A DNA stretch of 41,074 nt from an uncultured Prevotellaceae bacterium (lineage in GTDB: Bacteria; Bacteroidota; Bacteroidia; Bacteroidales; Muribaculaceae), in contig CALEJB010000003.1 in assembly GCA_937898675.1 (NCBI GenBank), positions 1-41,074 on the forward strand. Direction: 5' to 3'. A program made the translations under genes and the position numbers. Shown piece by piece: positions 24,620 through 30,638 of this stretch; position 1 is the stretch's first letter, and each line of letters begins with the position of its first letter. The notes beneath the pieces were generated by a model. The model did not search any database. It saw only the letters and a list, made by a program, of their open reading frames with translations, and was not told the origin of the DNA.

Positions 24620-25510
24620 ATGAAGAGATTATTGCTTTCACTGATTTTAGTGTTAATAGGTCTGGCGCCCGCGTGGGCCGACCGGATTTATGACCATGGC
24701 GACACCAACGGCGACGGCCTGGTAACTCCCGAAGACATTTCCACCCTCATCGACTACCTGCTCAATGGCGTGTGGCCTGCCGATGCGCCATTTGTCTATA
24801 ATGTCAACGGCGTGACGTTCAAGATGGTGTATGTCGAGGGCGGCACCTTCACGATGGGCGCGACGGAGGAGCAGGGCACCGAGTCGGCCAGCAACGAGCG
24901 GCCCGCTCATGAGGTGACCTTGTCAACTTATTGCATCGGCCAGACCGAGGTGACGCAGGAACTGTGGGAGGCTGTGATGGGCGAGAGCCAGGCGGACATC
25001 TGCTCGCGCCTCAACATATCGGCCTGCGGCGTCGGCAACGACTATCCCGTGTATTTGGTGTCGTGGGAGACATGCCAAGCGTTTGTCGCCAGGTTGAACG
25101 AATTGACGGGCCTGGCCTTCCGCCTGCCCACCGAGGCCGAGTGGGAGTTCGCCGCCCGCGGCGGCATCAAGAGCATGCACTACAAGTACTCGGGCAGCAA
25201 CCAGGTTGATGATGTGGCATGGTACGTCGATAACCGGCCCAAATACGGCACGCAGCCCGTGGCGACAAGGGCCGCCAACGAGTTGGGCCTGTATGACATG
25301 AGCGGCAATGTGCAGGAGTGGTGCCAAGACTGGTTCGGCAGTTACACCAGTGACGCGCAGACCGACCCGCAAGGACGTGAATCGGGCTCTTACCGTGTGT
25401 TCCGCGGCGGATGCTGGGCTCGCGACGCATCCTACTGCCGTGTGTCCCACCGCAGCAGCAACTTCCCCACCTACCACCTCAGCGACGTCGGCCTGCGGCT
25501 CGCGCTTTAA
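24620..25510 (+). CDS. Secreted dockerin/SUMF1-domain protein, array member 1
   Basis: The 296-residue protein has a signal peptide (to ~residue 20), one dockerin type I-like repeat (HGDTNGDGLVTPEDISTLID, residues ~26-48), then a SUMF1 (formylglycine-generating enzyme fold) domain at ~65-296: GGTFTMGATEEQG, IGQTEVTQELWEAVMG, FRLPTEAEWEFAARGG, GLYDMSGNVQEWCQDW and FRGGCWARDASYCRVSHRS. The two copper-binding catalytic cysteines of true formylglycine-generating enzymes (C-x4-C) are not both present: the first is Arg here. So sulfatase activation is unlikely. A role in extracellular binding or in scaffolding is possible. It is followed after 6 bases by a close paralog. Confidence 0.88.
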   Translation: MKRLLLSLILVLIGLAPAWADRIYDHGDTNGDGLVTPEDISTLIDYLLNGVWPADAPFVYNVNGVTFKMVYVEGGTFTMGATEEQGTESASNERPAHEVTLSTYCIGQTEVTQELWEAVMGESQADICSRLNISACGVGNDYPVYLVSWETCQAFVARLNELTGLAFRLPTEAEWEFAARGGIKSMHYKYSGSNQVDDVAWYVDNRPKYGTQPVATRAANELGLYDMSGNVQEWCQDWFGSYTSDAQTDPQGRESGSYRVFRGGCWARDASYCRVSHRSSNFPTYHLSDVGLRLAL

Positions 25511-25516
25511 TGTTGA

Positions 25517-26422
25517 ATGTCAATGGCAAATATGATGAAAAAGACATTGCAAGTTACGATTTTTGCGCTGCTGTCGCTGTTGTTGCCGCTGGCGGCGTGG
25601 GGCCAGTCGCTGGACTACAGCCGCTCCAAGTGCGACGTGAACGCCGACGGCGAAATTAACATTGCCGACGTCAACATGGTGATTGACGCCATCTTTGGCG
25701 GTGGCGAGGCAGATGAGCCTCAAGCCATGACCGTCACCGTCTGCGGCGTGTCGTTCAAGATGGTACCTGTTGCCGGCGGCACGTTCACGATGGGCGCCAC
25801 CGCCGAGCAGGGCAGCGACGCTTGGGAGGGCGAGAAACCCCCGCATCAGGTGACGCTGAGCGACTACAGCATCGGCGAGACCGAGGTGACGCAGGAACTG
25901 TGGCAGGCGGTGATGGGCAGCAATCCCAGCGAGAGCACGGGCAACCTTCAACGCCCCGTGGAACAGGTGACATGGGGCAATTGCCAGACGTTCATCGCCA
26001 AGTTGAATGAGCTGACGGGCAAGACCTTCCGTCTGCCCACCGAGGCCGAGTGGGAGTATGCGGCGCGCGGCGGCAGCAAGAGCAAGGGCTACATGTACGC
26101 CGGCAGCAACGACATTGACGCCGTGGCATGGTATGTAAATAATAGTTTTGCTTTGGGCAGTAGCAGTCCCGTCGCCGCCAAAGCGCCCAACGAGTTGGGC
26201 CTGTACGACATGAGCGGCAATGTGTGGGAGTGGTGCCAGGATTGGTATGGCGGTTACGCCAGTTCGCCACAGGACAATCCGGCTGGTCCTTCGGCAGGCT
26301 TCTATCATGTGTTCCGCGGCGGCTGCTGGGATTATGATGCCGCCTGGTGCCGTGTCTCGTTCAGGAATTTCAACACGCCGTCCTACCGCAACTATGGCCT
26401 CGGCCTGCGGCTCGCCCTTTAG
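25517..26422 (+). CDS. Secreted dockerin/SUMF1-domain protein, array member 2
   Basis: The 301-residue protein repeats the layout of its neighbour: signal peptide (MMKKTLQVTIFALLSLLLPL...), one dockerin type I-like repeat (CDVNADGEINIADVNMVID, residues ~38-58), and a SUMF1 domain from ~residue 75 with GGTFTMGATAEQG, IGETEVTQELWQAVMG, FRLPTEAEWEYAARGG and FRGGCWDYDAAWCRVSFRN. The position of the first catalytic Cys is Tyr. Starts at 25517, 25523, 25532 and 25535 are all in frame; 25532 or 25535 gives the most typical signal peptide. A 134-base segment (25775-25908) is identical to the third member. It lies 6 bases after gene 1 and is presumably cotranscribed. Confidence 0.88.
   Translation: MSMANMMKKTLQVTIFALLSLLLPLAAWGQSLDYSRSKCDVNADGEINIADVNMVIDAIFGGGEADEPQAMTVTVCGVSFKMVPVAGGTFTMGATAEQGSDAWEGEKPPHQVTLSDYSIGETEVTQELWQAVMGSNPSESTGNLQRPVEQVTWGNCQTFIAKLNELTGKTFRLPTEAEWEYAARGGSKSKGYMYAGSNDIDAVAWYVNNSFALGSSSPVAAKAPNELGLYDMSGNVWEWCQDWYGGYASSPQDNPAGPSAGFYHVFRGGCWDYDAAWCRVSFRNFNTPSYRNYGLGLRLAL
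25775..25908 (+). repeat. 134-bp segment identical to 27055-27188
   Basis: The region from the GGTFTMGA block to the ELWQ block of the SUMF1 domain is base-for-base the same in array members 2 and 3, while the flanking parts of the two domains differ. This suggests recent gene conversion or a recent duplication. Confidence 0.9.
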
Positions 26423-26516
26423 TCCCTTCCTTCATTCAATCGCCCGCGAATTTGTTTTGCGCCGGATTTCTTAAAATTATCGCCGTTATTTTACTCATGG
26501 TTTATATTTTTATATA

Positions 26517-26524
26517 TACCTTTG
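26517..26524 (+). promoter_or_regulatory. Bacteroidota -7 box (TACCTTTG) before the third SUMF1 copy
   Basis: TACCTTTG follows an AT-rich stretch and lies 43 bases before a stray ATG at 26568. The promoter seems intact although the gene's 5' coding end is lost. Confidence 0.7.
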
Positions 26525-26562
26525 CGGCTTAAAAATCAAGAATCAAAGAACAATCACATTAA

Positions 26563-27684
26563 CCAAAATGCAAAATAATCAATGATGACGGCTATGTAAC
26601 GACGGCCGACATCAGCGCGCTGATTGATTACCTGTTAGGCAACGAATCATCTGCGGTCAATTCCGCCCGCGCCGATGTCAACGGCGACGGCAGTGTTACG
26701 CCCGCCGACATCAGCACGCTCATTGATTATCTGCTGGGCAACATTGACCTCAACCCCGAGCCGGAGCCTACCGCCGTTCCTGTTGTTACCGCAGCAGTGG
26801 GCGACAGCGCGGTGACGGTGACTGCCGCGGGCGAGGGCGATGTGCGCCTCTATGTCAACGGCGATGAAGTGTCCAATCCCTACACCGCCATCCGCGGCGC
26901 CGAGGCCTACACCCTGACCGCCCATGCCACTGCCAAGGAGGACGGCAAGAAGATGAGCCGTAGCGAGGAGCAGACCATCACAGTGCCGTCGCTGGTTCCC
27001 GAGGATCAGACTTTCACGGTGAACGGCGTGACCTTCACGATGATTGGCGTGGCTGGCGGCACGTTCACGATGGGCGCCACCGCCGAGCAGGGCAGCGACG
27101 CTTGGGAGGGCGAGAAACCCCCGCATCAGGTGACGCTGAGCGACTACAGCATCGGCGAGACCGAGGTGACGCAGGAACTGTGGCAGGCCGTGATGGGCAG
27201 CAACCCGAGCGACTTCACGGGTGACCTTCAGCGACCCGTAGAGGAAGTGTCCTGGAACGACTGCCAGGCATTTATCACCGAACTGAACCGCTTGACGGGC
27301 AAGAACTTCCGCCTGCCCACCGAGGCCGAGTGGGAGTACGCGGCTCGCGGCGGCAGCAAGAGCCAGGGCTACATGTACGCCGGCAGCAACGACATTGACA
27401 CCGTGGCGTGGTATTGTGACAACAGCGGAGAAAAGACCCACCCCGTCGGCGCCAAGGCACCCAACGAGTTGGGCCTGTACGACATGAGCGGCAACGTGTG
27501 GGAGTGGTGCCAGGATAGGTATGGCAGTTACAGCAGTTCGCCTCAGACCAATCCCACAGGACCCGCGACGGGCTCCAACCGCGTGCGTCGCGGCGGCTGC
27601 TGGGACAACTATGCCATTGACTGCCGTGTGTCCTACCGCCACAGCTACACGCCGTCGTTGCACTTCAGATTCCTTGGCCTGTGA
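26563..27684 (+). pseudogene. Dockerin/Ig-like/SUMF1 protein, array member 3, 5' end lost and late nonsense codon
   Basis: An open frame runs from just after a TAA at 26560 and encodes two dockerin repeats (NDDGYVTTADISALID and ADVNGDGSVTPADISTLID), an Ig/chitobiase-C-like segment (VTVTAAGEGDVRLYVNGDEV) and a SUMF1 domain (GGTFTMGATAEQG ... RRGGCWDNYAIDCRVSYRH). It has no in-frame ATG and no signal peptide: the only nearby ATG (26568) is out of frame and stops after five codons. At the 3' end CGG/CGA of the paralogs is TGA (27682-27684), cutting the last residues before the old stop at 27694-27696. A GTG at 26797 could start a 295-residue product without dockerins or export signal. Loss of function or an assembly error are both possible; decay seems likelier. 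Confidence 0.75.
27055..27188 (+). repeat. 134-bp segment identical to 25775-25908
   Basis: Partner of the identical segment in array member 2. The 3' flanks of the two copies are also alike (TTCAATCGCCCGC near 26434 and near 27708), so the duplicated unit reaches beyond the coding region. Confidence 0.9.
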
Positions 27685-27782
27685 CTGGCCCTTTAGCTCT
27701 TCCTTTATTCAATCGCCCGCCAATTTGTCTTGCGCAAAATTTCAGGCAAAATTATCGGGGCTGGAGATGCCCCGTGAGTGAT

Positions 27783-27814
27783 ACAATAGCCGCCGCAATC
27801 GCGACGGCTATTGT
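27783..27814 (+). terminator. 10-bp perfect hairpin after the SUMF1 array
   Basis: ACAATAGCCG (27783-27792) and CGGCTATTGT (27805-27814) form a perfect stem with a 12-base loop. It sits between the array and frr. No T run follows directly, so it may be a terminator of atypical form or an RNA-stabilising stem. Confidence 0.55.
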
Positions 27815-27853
27815 TGGGTTAAGTGCGGTTTTTGGGCATTTTTTTGTAAAAAA

Positions 27854-27885
27854 TTTGCACGGGTGGGGCAAATGGTGTACTTTCG
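27854..27885 (+). promoter_or_regulatory. Promoter of frr
   Basis: TTTG (27854-27857), a 20-base spacer and TACTTTCG (27878-27885; one mismatch to TAnnTTTG) lie 69 bases before ATG 27955. Confidence 0.7.
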
Positions 27886-27954
27886 TGACCAAGAAAAATC
27901 ATCACAACCAAAACAATCACAACAATCACAACCAATCACCCAAACACAGACACT

Positions 27955-28515
27955 ATGAACGACGTTAATTTCTATCTTGAAACCGCCGAGTTGAAGATGC
28001 AGGAAGCCGTTGACTTCCTCGACGACACCCTGGCGCACGTGCGCGCCGGCAAGGCCAATGTGAAGATATTGGACGGCATCCGCGTGAACTACTACGGAGC
28101 ACCCACGCCGCTGGCCAATGTGGCCAACATCAATACCCCCGACCAGCGCACCATCGCCATCATGCCCTGGGAGCGCACGCTCATCGGCGCCATCGAAAAG
28201 GCGATTATCGACAGCAACGTGGGCATCATGCCGGTGAACAACGGCGAGGTGATCCGCCTCAACATCCCGCCCCTGACCGAGGAACGCCGCAAGCAACTCG
28301 TCAAGGACTGCAAGGCCGAGTCCGAAAAGGCCCGCGTGAGCATCCGCAACGCCCGCCGCGAGGCTATCGAGGGCTTGAAAAAGGCCGTGAAGGACGGCAT
28401 GAGCGAGGACGTGTCCAAGGACGGCGAGGACAAGGTGCAGAAACTCCATGACAAGTTCATGAAGAAGATTGACGAGGTGTTCGCCGCCAAGGAGAAGGAA
28501 ATCCTGACCGTATAA
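27955..28515 (+). CDS. frr: Ribosome recycling factor
   Basis: The 186-residue protein is a normal-length RRF: helical N-terminus (AELKMQEAVDFLDDTLAHVRAGKA), YYGAPTPLANVANI near residue 45, the domain II core (TIAIMPWER; IEKAIIDSNVGIMP; IRLNIPPLTEERRKQLVK near 105) and the long C-terminal helices (RREAIEGLKKAV). Together with EF-G it splits post-termination ribosomes in the cytosol. It has its own promoter and is followed 81 bases later by a membrane-protein gene. Confidence 0.97.
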   Translation: MNDVNFYLETAELKMQEAVDFLDDTLAHVRAGKANVKILDGIRVNYYGAPTPLANVANINTPDQRTIAIMPWERTLIGAIEKAIIDSNVGIMPVNNGEVIRLNIPPLTEERRKQLVKDCKAESEKARVSIRNARREAIEGLKKAVKDGMSEDVSKDGEDKVQKLHDKFMKKIDEVFAAKEKEILTV

Positions 28516-28596
28516 ACCAACACGGGATAATAACAGACAACGTGGACAACTTGGGCAATGTTTTTTGTCACGGTTGTCCTTTGTTTTAGGACGACG

Positions 28597-30282
28597 ATGA
28601 GCAAGCCCCGCGCCATGGCAGGGCGGCATGACGGCCGCTGGCACGGCATCGCCTATTGGGCGGTGCTGCTGGCATTGTGCGCCGTGTTCATGGCGATGAA
28701 CTTGCTCACGACCATGAAGGAGGACGACCTGGCGTTCTCGCTCGTCGAGGGCGAGTGGACGCCCATAGGCTCGCTGGCCGACGCGCTGAGGTCGCACGCC
28801 AACCACTTTATGCACGCCAATGGCCGCACGGCCAATCTGCTGGCCGCTATCTTTTGCGGCATCACGGGCAAGGGAGTGTTCAATGTGCTCAATGCCGTCG
28901 TCTTTGGGGTGATGGCGCACTTGATGGCCCTGCTGTCTGCGGGGCGCCGTTCCATCCTGGCCGTCACTGTGTTTGCCGCTGTGACGGGCACTTGTTTCCC
29001 CGTCCCCGGCGAGACGATGCTGTGGCTCGACGGCAGTTGCAACTACATGTGGGCCATCACCATGTCGCTGACGCTGACGTGGTATCTGTCGAAGGAACGC
29101 ACGGCCCGGCTGGGGTGGGGCCGAGGCGTGTTGCTCGGGCTGGCCGCCGCGGTGGCGGGCAGCATGAACGAGGCCACGTCGTTTGGCTGGTTCGCGGGTC
29201 TGTGCCTGTACTATGCCTTCAACCGCCGGCGGCTTGACCGCCGCGCCCTCGTTGCGCTGGCGGGCTATCTCGTGGGCATCATCATCATCATCGCCTCGCC
29301 CGGTGCATGGGACCGCGCCGCCAGCGGGGGCATTGTCACGGACTTGGGGGCGGGCGACCTGCTCGCCAGCCGCTGGCACATCTTTGCCGACAAGATGTGG
29401 CGGTTTTATCTGCCTGTTATCGCCGTGGCGGCAGGTGTCGTGGCATGGCGGGCATGGGGGTGGCAAACCCTCAGGACCGCGCCGTGGACCTACTTGTTCG
29501 CATGCCTGGCACTCACGTTGTTTGCGCTGGGCATCATCCACGAGCGCGCCTATGCCGCACTCGTGACCGCCGCGCTCATCGTCATCACCGCCGTTATGGA
29601 GCGACTGCTTGATGGCCGCTGGCGCCGGGCGCGCATGGCCGCCATTGCAGTGTGTCTGGCGCTGGCGGCGTTCACTTGGGCGCGAGGCGTTGATGCGCTC
29701 AAGCGTTACAAGGCGTTTGACGCCCAGGCGGTGGCCGAAATCAAGGCTGCCCCTGCCCAGGCGATATTGCAGGCGCGCCGTTTCGACGGCTACAGCCGCT
29801 TTGTCAAGCCCATGAACTATGATTCGGGCGACTACTTTGCCCACGAGGTCATCTACCGCGCCTATTATGGCAAGCAGAATGTGCAGTTTGCAGGCGACTC
29901 GGTCTATCATCGCTTCCATGGCGGACATCTGCTCGATAACGCTTATTTGCTCCCGCTGGCGAGCGACCGCCCCGACGTGGTGGGCGCCGTGCTCGGCTTC
30001 AGGGGGCAGGACTATATGGCCGCCGTTCTGCTCACCGACACCCTGCCGTGCACTTTCCAGACGGCGCGCTATGTGCTGGCGCAGTCTGGCCTTGACGCCG
30101 GCGAGCGTGCCCGCCGCGCCCGTTATGGCTTGGAAGAGGAATACACCCCCCGAGGCTGTTATCCGCTGGAATACCAAGGGCGCAAGCTGTTCATCTGCCC
30201 TCTCATCGACGACGCTACGGACCGCATTGTGCTGCCGCTGGACCTGTGGGGCGGCGAGGTGACCCTGACGCGCAAGCCATAA
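28597..30282 (+). CDS. DUF6056-like polytopic membrane protein
   Basis: The 561-residue protein is largely membrane-embedded: about ten hydrophobic helices between residues ~15 and 385, including one with VGIIIIIASPGAW near 230-245, then a soluble C-terminal region. The pattern EDDLAFSLVEGEWTPIGSLADAL in the first periplasmic loop, followed by MHANGRTANLLAAIF, and FPVPGETMLWLDGSCNYMW fit DUF6056, a family of uncharacterised Bacteroidales proteins related in layout to GT-C glycosyltransferases and O-antigen ligases; the acidic pair in the first loop is typical of GT-C. I infer a role in surface glycan assembly but cannot assign a reaction. ATG 28597 was chosen over 28558, which lies in the intergenic stretch after frr. 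Confidence 0.75.
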   Translation: MSKPRAMAGRHDGRWHGIAYWAVLLALCAVFMAMNLLTTMKEDDLAFSLVEGEWTPIGSLADALRSHANHFMHANGRTANLLAAIFCGITGKGVFNVLNAVVFGVMAHLMALLSAGRRSILAVTVFAAVTGTCFPVPGETMLWLDGSCNYMWAITMSLTLTWYLSKERTARLGWGRGVLLGLAAAVAGSMNEATSFGWFAGLCLYYAFNRRRLDRRALVALAGYLVGIIIIIASPGAWDRAASGGIVTDLGAGDLLASRWHIFADKMWRFYLPVIAVAAGVVAWRAWGWQTLRTAPWTYLFACLALTLFALGIIHERAYAALVTAALIVITAVMERLLDGRWRRARMAAIAVCLALAAFTWARGVDALKRYKAFDAQAVAEIKAAPAQAILQARRFDGYSRFVKPMNYDSGDYFAHEVIYRAYYGKQNVQFAGDSVYHRFHGGHLLDNAYLLPLASDRPDVVGAVLGFRGQDYMAAVLLTDTLPCTFQTARYVLAQSGLDAGERARRARYGLEEEYTPRGCYPLEYQGRKLFICPLIDDATDRIVLPLDLWGGEVTLTRKP

Positions 30283-30323
30283 AATTCCGCCCCTTTGCTG
30301 CACGGCGTTTGCGCATAATGTCG

Positions 30324-30331
30324 TAACTTTG
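30324..30331 (+). promoter_or_regulatory. Bacteroidota -7 box (TAACTTTG)
   Basis: TAACTTTG ends 7 bases before ATG 30339, so the mRNA of the small gene would be almost leaderless. Confidence 0.7.
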
Positions 30332-30338
30332 CAGAGAT

Positions 30339-30638
30339 ATGGGATATCCAAAGTTCATCATCACCAGCAAGGGCTGCCTGCGGTTGGGCATGGTCACCCT
30401 GCACCGCCAGCTGATTGAGGCGGGCGAGCAGTGCCTTGGCGGCGGCTTCTATGAGTTTGACTACACGGCCCGGCGGCTGTTGCTGTCGGGTGAGTCGTCT
30501 GACTACGGCCCCCCGCGTTGGCGGCGCCTGGCGGTGCTCAAGGTGCCGTCAGAGTATGCCGGCTGGGGCATCATCTATTCGCTGCACGGTGAGCGCGACA
30601 TGGACATCGCTGATGAACTGGAGATTGAATATGTGTGA
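30339..30638 (+). CDS. Small conserved-looking protein of unknown function
   Basis: The 99-residue soluble protein begins MGYPKFIITSKGCLRLGMVT and ends DIADELEIEYV. It has no signal peptide, membrane helix or known motif; the GGGFYEFDYTARRLLLSGES segment suggests a small beta-rich fold. A promoter lies immediately before it, and its last 8 bases overlap the start of the dehydrogenase gene (ATGTGTGA), so the two are translationally coupled. That coupling and normal codon use argue it is real. I do not recognise the family. Confidence 0.75.
   Translation: MGYPKFIITSKGCLRLGMVTLHRQLIEAGEQCLGGGFYEFDYTARRLLLSGESSDYGPPRWRRLAVLKVPSEYAGWGIIYSLHGERDMDIADELEIEYV

Noticed and set aside
24390..24693. Small open frames in the AT-rich island
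   Set aside because: They overlap on opposite strands, lack codon bias, and their proteins look like random AT-rich translation.
24620..26422. SUMF1 proteins as sulfatase-maturing enzymes
   Set aside because: The C-x4-C catalytic pair is missing and no sulfatase gene is nearby.
28530..28590. Possible third copy of the AAC/GTT hairpin element after frr
   Set aside because: It shares ACAACTTGG-like words and a T-rich centre but does not align over the full length and lacks the outer arms.
27808..30351. 847-codon leftward open frame opposite frr and the membrane protein
   Set aside because: Antisense of two well-supported genes; its His/Arg/Gln-rich protein has no domain and covers frr completely.
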